A stretch of 64,000 bases of DNA, from positions 1,426,001 to 1,490,000 of the forward strand of contig CAWCQU010000003.1 of assembly GCA_963797765.1 (NCBI GenBank). Direction: 5' to 3'. Shown one piece after another: positions 38,382 through 46,217 of this stretch (within the stretch, counting starts at the first letter, position 1; every line of letters begins with the position of its first letter). This stretch comes from JBGPTK01 sp963797765. GTDB lineage: Bacteria > Acidobacteriota > Terriglobia > Acidiferrales > UBA7541. A program made the position numbers and the translations under genes. The notes below the pieces were generated by a model. It ran no database searches and was not told where the DNA came from. It worked only from the letters and a program-made list of their open reading frames with translations.

Positions 38382-38873
38382 CTAAGGCTTCATATCCACG
38401 CCGCTAATCTGCAAATCGTATCCGTTCGGATCCTTAATATGAAAACTATCCTTGGTATCCGGACGAGGCTGCAATCCACGACGGTTCAATTCCGCCTCCA
38501 CCGCATCTTTATTCCAATTCTCGATGGTGATCGCAAAGTGATCGACGTATGGCGGCTTGGCATCCTGTCGCGGACCGCGCGGAATCAAGAAAGTTTCACC
38601 AAACGCGAGAAAGCATTGTTTGCCGTCGTCCTTTAGCACCTTCATCCCCAGCAGATCGGCGTAAAAGTCGCGCGTTTTGCCGTAATCGTTCACTTCATAC
38701 GAAATGTGATTCACCGCGATCGCTTTGAATCCCTTGCTTTCGGGCGCGGCCGCCGGCGTGGCGATTGCAGCCGACGCAACCGTAGCCGCCATCGTCAAAC
38801 TCTGAATCAATTGCCGCCGCGTCATTTTCCCACTTTCGAAATCAGTAAGCAGTTTGGAGATGATGTGTTCCAT
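38382..38873 (-). CDS. VOC-family (glyoxalase-like) protein with a Tat-type leader
   Basis: 163 residues. Near the start, MTRRQLIQSLTMAATVASAAIATPAAA has the twin-arginine and hydrophobic stretch of a Tat signal, preceded by 16 residues. The remainder is one vicinal-oxygen-chelate module: AVNHISYEVNDYGKTRDFYADLLGMKVL, CFLAFGETFLIPRG, YVDHFAITIE and KDPNGYDLQISG, with His and acidic residues placed to bind a metal. Relatives include dioxygenases and fosfomycin-resistance-like proteins; the reaction is unknown. Confidence 0.75.
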   Translation of the reverse strand: MEHIISKLLTDFESGKMTRRQLIQSLTMAATVASAAIATPAAAPESKGFKAIAVNHISYEVNDYGKTRDFYADLLGMKVLKDDGKQCFLAFGETFLIPRGPRQDAKPPYVDHFAITIENWNKDAVEAELNRRGLQPRPDTKDSFHIKDPNGYDLQISGVDMKP

Positions 38874-39014
38874 TCTTCCTCCTCAGGAAATGCAGCGGAT
38901 AGTAGCAGCCGCAACGCGCCACTGCAATTGCGAGATCTGAGTGTCGGCATGTAGGGGCCGGCTTTAGCCGCGCCCAGCTTTGCTCGCTCGGGAAACTTTT
39001 TCTGGAACTGACTA

Positions 39015-39719
39015 TCACCGGGTAAGAAATGGGTTGCTCTCGCGTTCGTCGCCGATTGTGGTGGCTGGGCCATGCCCCGGATACACCACCGTGTCTTCCG
39101 GCAAGGTCAGCAACTTGTGATGGATCGAATGTAAAATTTGCGGCATGGAGCCGCCCCACAAATCTGTGCGGCCGATGCTGCCGGCGAACAGAGTATCCCC
39201 TGCAAACAGCATCGGCGCACGCGCCAGGTCCGGTGATTTCTTTTTCGCGTGCCCTGCGGTGGCGCCGGAATCGAGCAATTCGAACGGAAGATACAGGCTG
39301 ATGCTGCCCCTGGAATGACCCGGCGTGTGCAGCACGTTTACTTCATATTTTCCCCAGCGCACCTTGTCGCCTTCGGCCAGAAACGAATCCACGTCGGTCA
39401 TTTCCGGCGGACGAACGCCCAGCCAGCTCGCCTGCATGTCGATATTCCGGTAAAGCTCCAGGTCTTCCTGATGCATCATTACCGGGGCGCCCGTCGCCAG
39501 CCGCATTTTCTGCAGTCCGCCCACATGATCGATGTGCGCGTGAGTATTCACCAGCGCCAAAACCTTCAAATTGTATTTTTTTAGAATCTCAAGGATGCGA
39601 CCGACTTCGTCGCCGGGATCGATCACGATTGCTTCATGCGTTTCCGGATCTCCAATGATCTGACAATTGCACTGCAGCATCCCCACCGGAAGAATTTCGT
39701 GAATGAGCTCTTTAGCCAT
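39015..39719 (-). CDS. metallo-beta-lactamase-fold hydrolase (glyoxalase II-like)
   Basis: A 234-residue MBL-fold enzyme starting MAKELIHEILPVGMLQCNCQIIG. It has the metal motif NTHAHIDHVGG (about residues 60-70), HTPGHSRGSI, AGDTLFAGSIGRTDLWGG and VYPGHGPATTIGDE, which together point to the hydroxyacylglutathione hydrolase/persulfide dioxygenase-like group. The frame extends to 39905, but the ATG at 39719 aligns with the family. It is divergent from ygfZ, and a perfect palindrome lies in the gap between them. Confidence 0.85.
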   Translation of the reverse strand: MAKELIHEILPVGMLQCNCQIIGDPETHEAIVIDPGDEVGRILEILKKYNLKVLALVNTHAHIDHVGGLQKMRLATGAPVMMHQEDLELYRNIDMQASWLGVRPPEMTDVDSFLAEGDKVRWGKYEVNVLHTPGHSRGSISLYLPFELLDSGATAGHAKKKSPDLARAPMLFAGDTLFAGSIGRTDLWGGSMPQILHSIHHKLLTLPEDTVVYPGHGPATTIGDERESNPFLTR

Positions 39720-39771
39720 CGCGTTTCCCCGCGCCAGTATACCAACAATCCTTTCCTCGCTTTCAGTTGCG

Positions 39772-39787
39772 CACAAAGCGCTTTGTG
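39772..39787. promoter_or_regulatory. perfect 16-bp palindrome in a divergent gap
   Basis: CACAAAGCGCTTTGTG lies between the MBL hydrolase gene and ygfZ. It could be an operator, or part of a dispersed repeat, since a second hairpin (CCCGGC...GCCGGG) follows near 39806. Confidence 0.4.
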
Positions 39788-39872
39788 TAGCGCCGCCTTT
39801 CCTTGTCCCGGCGGGTTCTGCCGGGAAGGGCGGCATCCGAACGAATGCGGCTTCTGCTAAGATTGTTCCGGA

Positions 39873-40943
39873 ATGCCGCACGAGACTCCACTTCGCGAAG
39901 AGCATGAACGCGCTGGCGCCGCGATGAGCGTCTGGTTCGGCGCGTTAATGCCGGAACGCTTCACCGATTTCACCCAGGAATACGGTTTCGCCCGCGAAAC
40001 AGTCGCCCTGGCTGACAAAAACTACCGCACCTTCTTCGAATTAACCGGCCCCGACCGGCAACGCTATCTGAACGCAATCGTCACAAACGACATAAAAAGC
40101 CTCACTCCTGGACAAGGCGCAATCACGCTGCTGCTGAATCCACAAGGCCACATTAAAGCCGAGCTCGAAGTCTACTCGCTCGAAGACCGGCTGCTGGTCG
40201 TCTCCTACGCGATGATTCGCGAACAGCTTTTCGCTGAACTCGACAAATTCATCATCATGGACGACGTGACGCTCGCCGACGTGACCGATGAACGAGCAGC
40301 GCTCTCGCTCGAAGGTCCGCGAACGAAAGATATCGTGCAGGCAATTTGCGGCGTCGAACTCTCGACGCTGACGGAGTTGAGCCATCTCGAAGTGAAAGTA
40401 AGTTCAATTCCCTGCCGGCTGATTCGCCGTTCGCCGGGCGGCATTCCCGGTGCGGAATTCATCGTAGCGCGGAGCAAAGTGCTCGCGCTGTGGCAAGCGC
40501 TAAAAGCCGTCAGCGTAGTGCACGGCGGCGGCCCGATCGGCTACGCGGCATTGCGCGCCGTGCGCCTGGAAGCGGGCATCCCCTGGTTCGGATACGATTT
40601 CGATGAACAAGTAATTCCGCACGAAGCCGCTCTTGAAAATACCCACATCAGCTACACGAAAGGCTGCTACACAGGGCAAGAGATTGTCGAACGAGTGCGC
40701 TCGCGGGGGCAGGTGAATCGCAAGCGCGTGGGATTGGAATTCTCCGGCAGCGAAATTCCTGCGGCGGGAACGAAGCTGTCACATCAACGCAAAGAAGTAG
40801 GCTACGTAACCGGCGCGGTATTTTCTCCAGCGCTCGGCCACCCGATTGGAATGGGATATGTGCGGCGCGAGGCGAACACGGTTGGCACGGAACTTGAATG
40901 GGCCGGCGGGACTGCGAAAGTGATTGAACTGCCGCTTCGTTAG
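39873..40943 (+). CDS. ygfZ: YgfZ/GcvT-family folate-binding iron-sulfur maturation protein
   Basis: Supports folate-dependent assembly or repair of some Fe-S enzymes. The 356-residue protein has the GcvT-like N-domain (FFELTGPDRQRYLNAIVTNDIKSL, GAITLLLNPQGHIKAELEVY) and the diagnostic YgfZ motif KGCYTGQEIVERVRSRGQ near residue 260, which carries the essential cysteine. The C-terminal barrel (GYVTGAVFSPALGHPIGMGYVRRE) is present. An internal ATG at 39924 is an alternative start. The last codons overlap the convergent nuoB gene. Confidence 0.88.
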   Translation: MPHETPLREEHERAGAAMSVWFGALMPERFTDFTQEYGFARETVALADKNYRTFFELTGPDRQRYLNAIVTNDIKSLTPGQGAITLLLNPQGHIKAELEVYSLEDRLLVVSYAMIREQLFAELDKFIIMDDVTLADVTDERAALSLEGPRTKDIVQAICGVELSTLTELSHLEVKVSSIPCRLIRRSPGGIPGAEFIVARSKVLALWQALKAVSVVHGGGPIGYAALRAVRLEAGIPWFGYDFDEQVIPHEAALENTHISYTKGCYTGQEIVERVRSRGQVNRKRVGLEFSGSEIPAAGTKLSHQRKEVGYVTGAVFSPALGHPIGMGYVRREANTVGTELEWAGGTAKVIELPLR

Positions 40944-41503
40944 GATTTGGCGCTGGAGGAATTGCCAAAATTCAGGGAGCGGCGGAAGCTGCCTCTCTCC
41001 GCTTCGATTTTCTTTTGCAATTGCATGATCGCGAAGAGCAGCGCTTCCGGACGCGGCGGGCAGCCGGGAACGTAGACGTCTACGGGAATCACCTGATTCA
41101 CTCCCTGCACCACCGCATAATTATTGAACACGCCGCCCGACGTGGCGCACGCCCCCATCGAGATCACCCACTTCGGCTCCGGCATTTGCTCGTAAAGCTG
41201 CTTGATCACCGGCGCCATTTTCTGCGAGACGCGTCCCGCGATGATCATCAAGTCCGACTGCCGCGGTGACCCTCGAAATACCTCCGCCCCAAACCGCGCC
41301 ACATCAAACCGCGACGCCGCCATCGACATCATCTCAATCGCGCAGCAAGCCAAGCCAAACGACATCGGCCAGATGGAACTTTTCCGCGCCCAGTTCACCA
41401 CATGATCCAGCGTGGCAAACAGGATGCCCTCTTCCTTCAAAAGGTTCGCGCCGTCTTCCCCCGGCCTTTCGAGTGTCGCTCCCGGCGCCAGTTCCACAGC
41501 CAT
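40940..41503 (-). CDS. nuoB: NADH-quinone oxidoreductase subunit B (NuoB)
   Basis: Carries cluster N2 of complex I on the cytoplasmic side. The 187-residue protein has the GLACCAIEM pair of cysteines (about residues 52-53), SMGACATSGG and VPGCPPRPEAL, so the four cluster ligands are present. It stands alone: no nuoA, nuoC or nuoD lies on either side, and its neighbours are ygfZ and an alcohol dehydrogenase. A split nuo operon is known in some Acidobacteriota, so this may be a functional separated copy. Confidence 0.9.
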   Translation of the reverse strand: MAVELAPGATLERPGEDGANLLKEEGILFATLDHVVNWARKSSIWPMSFGLACCAIEMMSMAASRFDVARFGAEVFRGSPRQSDLMIIAGRVSQKMAPVIKQLYEQMPEPKWVISMGACATSGGVFNNYAVVQGVNQVIPVDVYVPGCPPRPEALLFAIMQLQKKIEAERGSFRRSLNFGNSSSAKS

Positions 41504-41589
41504 TTTACGATGCCTCCTGCAGCACCTTCATTTTCCCATGTTGCCAAAAGAAGCGCAAACTTACTGTGTTCCAGGGCGCATGGTCTCTC

Positions 41590-41613
41590 GTAGGGGCGCT
41601 GCTTGCTGCGCCC
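41590..41613 (+). repeat. dispersed intergenic repeat copy
   Basis: GTAGGGGCGCTGCTTGCTGC continuing GCCC, identical to the copy at 13007-13030. It lies in the 150-base gap between nuoB and the alcohol dehydrogenase gene. Confidence 0.75.
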
Positions 41614-41657
41614 GGCTTCTCCACAAAGCGAAGTTGTGCGAAGAAAGAATTATTCAC

Positions 41658-42686
41658 TTAAGGCACCAGGACAATTTTGCCGAATTGTTCGCGCTTCTCC
41701 AGCATGGCGTGGCCGAGGCTGCACTTTTTCATTGGCAGCGTGGTGTCGATCACGGCGTGCAACTTGCGCCGGCCCACCAAATCAATCACTCGATGCAATT
41801 CTCCTTTGCTGCCCATGTAGGAGCCCAGAATGCTTAGCTGGCGGCTGAACAGAAAGCGCAAGTCGATATTCGCACTGTAGCCGGTTGTGGCTCCGCAGGT
41901 GATCAAGCGGCCTCCTACCGCGAGACTGGAAACACTTTCCGTCCAGGTGGATTCGCCGACGTGTTCGACTACCACATCTACTCCGCGGCGGTTGGTAAGA
42001 CGCTTTACTTCATCCTTAATCGATTGCTTCGAATGCAAAATCACTTCGTCCGCTCCCAATTCTTTCGCTTTGTTTGCCTTCTCTTCCGAGCCGACCGTGG
42101 CGATCACGCGCGCCTGCATCAATTTCGCAACTTGAATCGCGGCGGTGCCCACTCCGCTGCCGCCGGCTAGAATCAGAACGTGTTCTCCCGGCAGCAGCCG
42201 CGCGCGCGTGATTAGCATGTGCCAGGCTGTTAAAAACACCAGCGGCACTGCAGCCGCTTCTTCAAACTTTAAGTCGCCGGGAATCGGAATCACGTTGGCT
42301 TCGGGCGATTTCACGTATTCCGCGCAGCCGCCGTCGATCATGTAGCCGAACAATGTATAGTGACGGCAAAGATTGTCGTCACCCGCCGCGCAGTGTTCAC
42401 ACCGCCCGCAAGAAACTCCCGGCGCGAGCAGAACGCGCTGGCCCACGTGTACATGCGTCACCAGCTCGCCCACTTTCGTGACTTCACCCGCGATATCCGA
42501 TCCCGGAATATGCGGCATGGGAAACGCAACTCCGGGAATCCCGCGCCGCACCCACAAATCCAAATGATTGAGCGCGCAGGCGCGCACCTTGATTAGGACT
42601 TCGTTCGCATTAATCGCCGGCTCGCGTACTTCGGTGTAATTCAATACATCGGGCCCGCCGTGCTGAGTAAAAAGAACCGCTTTCAT
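41658..42686 (-). CDS. zinc-containing alcohol dehydrogenase/quinone reductase (MDR family)
   Basis: A 342-residue NADP(H)-dependent medium-chain dehydrogenase. The N-domain gives MKAVLFTQHGGPDVLNYTEV, CALNHLDLWVRRG, IPGSDIAGEV and the structural zinc loop CGRCEHCAAGDDNLC, and the Rossmann part ILAGGSGVGTAAIQVAKL. The ATG at 42686 has GGAGG seven bases before it; the longer frame to 42977 is not supported. The substrate cannot be told; a zinc-dependent alcohol dehydrogenase is most likely. Confidence 0.87.
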   Translation of the reverse strand: MKAVLFTQHGGPDVLNYTEVREPAINANEVLIKVRACALNHLDLWVRRGIPGVAFPMPHIPGSDIAGEVTKVGELVTHVHVGQRVLLAPGVSCGRCEHCAAGDDNLCRHYTLFGYMIDGGCAEYVKSPEANVIPIPGDLKFEEAAAVPLVFLTAWHMLITRARLLPGEHVLILAGGSGVGTAAIQVAKLMQARVIATVGSEEKANKAKELGADEVILHSKQSIKDEVKRLTNRRGVDVVVEHVGESTWTESVSSLAVGGRLITCGATTGYSANIDLRFLFSRQLSILGSYMGSKGELHRVIDLVGRRKLHAVIDTTLPMKKCSLGHAMLEKREQFGKIVLVP

Positions 42687-43243
42687 AAATGCCTCCAACA
42701 AAATTATTAACCTACACTTAGAAAATAACACCTCCGGCGTAATCTTGGATAGAGTTGAACGGAAAACCGTCGTTGACGATCCCCTTCCCCGCCGTGTTCG
42801 GCAAATTCCGGTGGATTGATGGCTGATTTGTTGCGTGATGCGCGGCTGATGGTTCGATTTTGTTGGCGAAGCCGGGGCGCGAAACAAGGAGTGACGAATG
42901 TACGATATAGGAGCGATTAGGATTTCGTAAGGGCATGTGTTGTCAATGGTTTGGGTGATTTTGACTATGCTTTCCATTGGCGATTAGCCAGGCGATTAGA
43001 ATTGCGGTGTTTTTGTCCTGAATTTATCCGCGGGATCGAATTTGCGAAGTTCGAAAAATTCTCGGGAACCAAAGGTGTGGGCCGCGTTAAGAAGTGCGAC
43101 GCCGAGGGGTGATGAATCCCCAGCAGGGGTGATTGCGGATAGTTAGCGTATTCTTTCATACCACTATATACCATATTGCCACATATAATTCAAGACCTTA
43201 TGCTTCCAGGAATATGGCCAGATTGGTTCTGATAGTCCGGCCA
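42687..43243. other. intergenic stretch of about 560 bases
   Basis: Precedes the REP/RAYT locus. It contains several GCGATTAG-like short repeats and open frames on the minus strand without protein-like character. No gene is called. Confidence 0.4.
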
Positions 43244-43397
43244 GCGCCGAAGGCGCGGTAGAAGTTAGCCCAACGCGTAAGCGTTAGGTGGGTAGTGTAA
43301 TAGAGGCTCAAGCGCCGGAGGCGCGGTAGAAGTTAGCCCAACCCGTGAGGGTTGGGTACGCTAACGATGAAAATATCAAGCGCCGGAGGCGCGACAC
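43244..43397 (+). repeat. REP palindromes upstream of the RAYT gene
   Basis: Three units: 43244-43292 and 43311-43365 each carry AGCGCCGGAGGCGCGGTAGA-type hairpins (the first with small changes) followed by AAGTTAGCCCAACCCGTGAG-type hairpins; 43379-43397 is a half unit (AGCGCCGGAGGCGCGACAC) abutting the ATG. Confidence 0.85.
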
Positions 43398-43841
43398 ATG
43401 TCCCACACCTATGTGCAAAATGTGATCCACGTTGTCTTCAGCACCAAGGACCGGCGCAAAACCATCTCTCCGGAATTTCAGCCGCGCCTGTGGGCCTACG
43501 TCGCGGGGATATGCAAGAAACTTGGCGCGCATGTTCATGCGGTGGGGGGAATGGAGGATCACATTCATTTCCTCATCCAAGTTCCACCGACCGTGGCGGT
43601 AGCAAAGGCGATTTCGACGATCAAGTCGAATTCTTCGCGATGGGTCAGCGAGGATGGTCGCAACTTCACATGGCAGCAGGGTTACGCGGCGTTCAGTGTA
43701 AGCAGCTCCAATGTCGCGGCGGTGATTCGATATATACGGAATCAGGAAGCGCATCACAAGAAGATGGATTTTGACGCGGAATTTGTTGCCCTATTGAAAA
43801 AGCATATGGTGGAATTCGATCCGGAATTTGTATTTGGTTAG
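43398..43841 (+). CDS. REP-associated tyrosine transposase (RAYT, Y1/IS200-like)
   Basis: A 147-residue single-strand DNA transposase that acts on REP sequences. It opens MSHTYVQNVIHVVFSTKDRR. The HUH-type metal site is HIH at residues 55-57 (GGMEDHIHFLI) and the catalytic tyrosine is probably Tyr112 (AAVIRYIRNQEAHH). All core residues are intact. REP palindromes lie immediately before the ATG and immediately after the stop, so this is a complete REPtron. A partial second copy of its 3' end lies about 200 bases downstream. Confidence 0.9.
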   Translation: MSHTYVQNVIHVVFSTKDRRKTISPEFQPRLWAYVAGICKKLGAHVHAVGGMEDHIHFLIQVPPTVAVAKAISTIKSNSSRWVSEDGRNFTWQQGYAAFSVSSSNVAAVIRYIRNQEAHHKKMDFDAEFVALLKKHMVEFDPEFVFG

Positions 43842-44144
43842 GTGTCGCGCCTACGGCGCTTGCGGATTTTCTTTGCTAGCGTTGCCGGCAGCGCCGTAGG
43901 CGCGGCAGAAGTTAGCCCAACCCGTCAGGGTTGGGTCCACGTGAGATGTGCATTTCAAGCACCGGAGGTGCGGCACACGGTTCAAGGATCTGCTCGCAGC
44001 CTCTCCCCTCGTCGAAGAAATTCGAAATGGAATTTGATCCTAAATCTGTACTTGGTTAGGTGTCGCGCCTACGGCGCTTGAGGATTTTCGCTAGCGTACC
44101 CAACCCTTACGGGTTGGGCTAACTTCTGGCGCGCCTCTGGCGCT
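43842..44144 (+). repeat. REP palindromes downstream of the RAYT gene, in both orientations
   Basis: Units at 43842-43862 (inverted), 43890-43936 (direct), 43958-43976 (direct half), 44060-44080 (inverted) and 44091-44144 (inverted). Direct and inverted copies pair as in REPINs. Confidence 0.8.
44020..44098 (+). pseudogene. 3'-end remnant of a second RAYT copy
   Basis: The segment from GAATTTGATCC through TTGGTTAGGTGTCGCGCCTA to GCTAGCGT closely repeats 43813-43881, that is, the last codons of the RAYT gene, its stop and the adjoining REP. It is too short to encode anything and records a partial tandem duplication. Confidence 0.6.
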
Positions 44145-44233
44145 AGGAAGGAATTAAATCATTTCGGCATGAAACACCAATAAAATTCCCACACGACTCA
44201 TCGGTGCGTGGACCAAGCGCCCCCATCACCATG

Positions 44234-44509
44234 CTAGCCACGCTTGGAAAGTAACACCACCGTCAAAAACTCGGACAGAGTCGGCAGTGCGTACGATGGT
44301 CGTTGCAGTTTTTGGTATGGCGAAAGACGTGAAATCTTAGAACGATATTTGTATTTGGCGGATGCATATGGCGAATCGGTATTGATCATCGGCTTTCCCG
44401 GAGGGACCTTCACTATTTTTTCACTTTTTGATTTTCTTCCTTTCACGGCCTTTTCCGCATCCAGCTTGGCTTTGATCTCACCGTGCGAAACTTTCATAAG
44501 ATCACGCAT
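44234..44509 (-). CDS. small basic protein following the DUF3800 gene
   Basis: 91 residues from the first ATG (MRDLMKVSHGEIKAKLDAEKAVKGRK...). In the same frame the sequence continues upstream as NEFDNFDRT to just after the DUF3800 stop, so a non-ATG start nearer to 44550 is likely. Basic, with a helical N-terminus. I recall similar short proteins beside DUF3800 genes, but no function is known. Confidence 0.5.
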   Translation of the reverse strand: MRDLMKVSHGEIKAKLDAEKAVKGRKSKSEKIVKVPPGKPMINTDSPYASAKYKYRSKISRLSPYQKLQRPSYALPTLSEFLTVVLLSKRG

Positions 44510-44540
44510 CGTGCGGTCGAAGTTATCAAACTCATTTATT

Positions 44541-45383
44541 TTAATTTTGTATATCTTTTAGGTTTAGCCAATTTACATATCGAAAGCGATTCGACCAATT
44601 ATCTGAACCAAGCTTGTGTTCCCTAAGCCATGCCAAGTAGTTTTCTGGATGCATTCCCGTGACCTGTTCCAATTGTGGCCATATCGCTTTTGTGTGAAAG
44701 CAATACTCTCGCGTAAAAAAATCAAACACGAATGGCACGCCTTCCAATTCCGTCAGTGCTCTTAGCGAACGACGCATCGGTCGCTTGTCTAGACTATCCA
44801 AATGTTTCATGGCCTCTCTTGCGATAATATCAGCCGCTTGAATGCGCACATCTTTTCTCGAATCGAAGGAAACTTTGGCACCCATGAAGATGTTCCCATT
44901 TTTCCATTCAGGCATGGCAACCATGTAGCTATAAATAAGGCCAGCATTGTATTCACTCTCTTGTCTGTGATCGAAGGTAAACTCCAATTCAACTCCATCT
45001 TGATAACCGGGAGTCAGCGCGAAGTGTTTAATTACTTCTGTGAGGCACTTGTAATACCCAAAGTCCTGAGGAGCATCTGGGAATGCCTCATACCATGCCC
45101 CAACATCCAGGGCGGCAGCGTATCCGCGAATACCGCTGTGCGCTAGAATTTGAACCAAATCACGGTAGAGGCTTTGATTATCGGAATGGCTGTTATCGGC
45201 CGTAATCGCGAAATCCCCGTGGTCACTTTCACAGTCCGTTGCGTGAAATATCTTGCCGCGCGTTCGGTCAAGCCATGCCTTCTTGAATGATTCCCAAGTT
45301 TCTGGCTTTGCGATCAGCCCGGACACAGCAAAGGTTTTTAGCTTTGTCTGGTCTGCGCTTTCGTCGCCAAATATTAATGACAC
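44541..45383 (-). CDS. DUF3800 family protein
   Basis: 280 residues. The N-terminal LIFGDESADQTKLKTFAVSGL carries the family's acidic D-E-S motif and the C-terminal part contains VRIQAADIIAREAMKHL, the conserved QxADxxA region. The fold is RNase H-like, and a nuclease role is suspected but unproven. Members are common in genomic islands and near defence genes. Here the neighbours are a RAYT locus, a small basic protein and an odd tRNA. Intact. Confidence 0.8.
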   Translation of the reverse strand: MSLIFGDESADQTKLKTFAVSGLIAKPETWESFKKAWLDRTRGKIFHATDCESDHGDFAITADNSHSDNQSLYRDLVQILAHSGIRGYAAALDVGAWYEAFPDAPQDFGYYKCLTEVIKHFALTPGYQDGVELEFTFDHRQESEYNAGLIYSYMVAMPEWKNGNIFMGAKVSFDSRKDVRIQAADIIAREAMKHLDSLDKRPMRRSLRALTELEGVPFVFDFFTREYCFHTKAIWPQLEQVTGMHPENYLAWLREHKLGSDNWSNRFRYVNWLNLKDIQN

Positions 45384-45586
45384 GACAGCCTGTATTCTCC
45401 TAACCGGGCCATCATCGTGATTGCTTGTGATTCAGCAACTAATTATCGCCCTAATTTGTGAAGGCATTCGAGGAGAAGACACGGCGAAAGGTCTTCCACA
45501 TTTCCACTTTGAGGTCAAGGTCGGAATTACTTCCTTAACGCTTGACGCCTGACGCGCGACGTGGCATTCAATGCTGAGACGTGTGA

Positions 45587-45659
45587 TTGGGGCGACCCGA
45601 CTCGAACGGGCATCTCCGGCTTAGCAGGGCGGCGCTCTTTCCGGTTGAGCTACGCCCCA
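45587..45659 (-). tRNA. class-I-shaped tRNA with GCU anticodon (unusual)
   Basis: A 73-base cloverleaf: acceptor TGGGGCG/CGCCCCA (seven perfect pairs), D arm GCTC-AACCGGAAA-GAGC, anticodon loop CTGCTAA (anticodon GCT), a four-base variable loop AGAT, T arm GCCCG-TTCGAGT-CGGGT with one G-T pair, discriminator A, no encoded CCA (TCA follows). The anticodon reads Ser AGC/AGU, but bacterial tRNA-Ser has a long variable arm and this does not. The U1-A72 acceptor resembles tRNA-Gln. One C-C mismatch (30-40) is in the anticodon stem, so it may be functional, repurposed or a decaying copy. Confidence 0.75.
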
Positions 45660-45780
45660 ACACACGCCGATTGTCGCGACTACGCGACCCTTAAGTCAAT
45701 CACACGGCCTGTGGACAATTTCGGAAAAGTGGAAAACGCGGAACGGATGTGGTAAGAGCCGGTCGAATCAATTCGTTGGT

Positions 45781-45927
45781 TCATTGGTGCGTCATGACAC
45801 GCACGAATTCGTAGAGACCCCACAGAGCGGCCGCAGTGATGGCAATCTGACCTGCCAAATCCTGAAATTCCTTCAGGATCGCTTTCGAAATTCGAATTGA
45901 TTGTATGATGCGTGAGCGACCGGGCAT
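45781..45927 (-). CDS. 48-residue small protein with one membrane-like helix
   Basis: The ATG at 45927 is preceded closely by GGGAGGGG. The peptide is MPGRSRIIQSIRISKAILKE, then FQDLAGQIAITAAALWGLYE, then FVRVMTHQ. The N-terminus is basic and amphipathic, the centre hydrophobic. No relative is recognised. The rest of the interval from 45660 to 46217 shows no other gene. Confidence 0.4.
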   Translation of the reverse strand: MPGRSRIIQSIRISKAILKEFQDLAGQIAITAAALWGLYEFVRVMTHQ

Positions 45928-46217
45928 GTCCCCTCCCGCAAATTACCCATTCCCCGGAAGTGAGCGTGCGGGCCGGAAAAGCCCTTCGTCGTGTTTTCTT
46001 TGTATTCGCGCTCCGGGGCAAATAGCGCGACCGCTACTGGGAACGGTTGTTACGTGTCTCTCACTGGACGGACAACCGTTGTCTTGGCGTGATAAACATA
46101 GCAAACTTTAGGGAGATTTCAAGCAGAAACTACGCCTGGAAAGAATGACGGCCAGCAAATCTCAGGGGCGTGCTGGCGTTGAAGCCCTTACCACAGTGCG
46201 ACTATCACCTTAACGGG

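Noticed and set aside
43244..44144. Possible CRISPR array because of regularly repeated units around 43.3 and 43.9 kb
   Set aside because: The units are palindromic REP sequences in both orientations with irregular spacing and a RAYT gene between, not a CRISPR.
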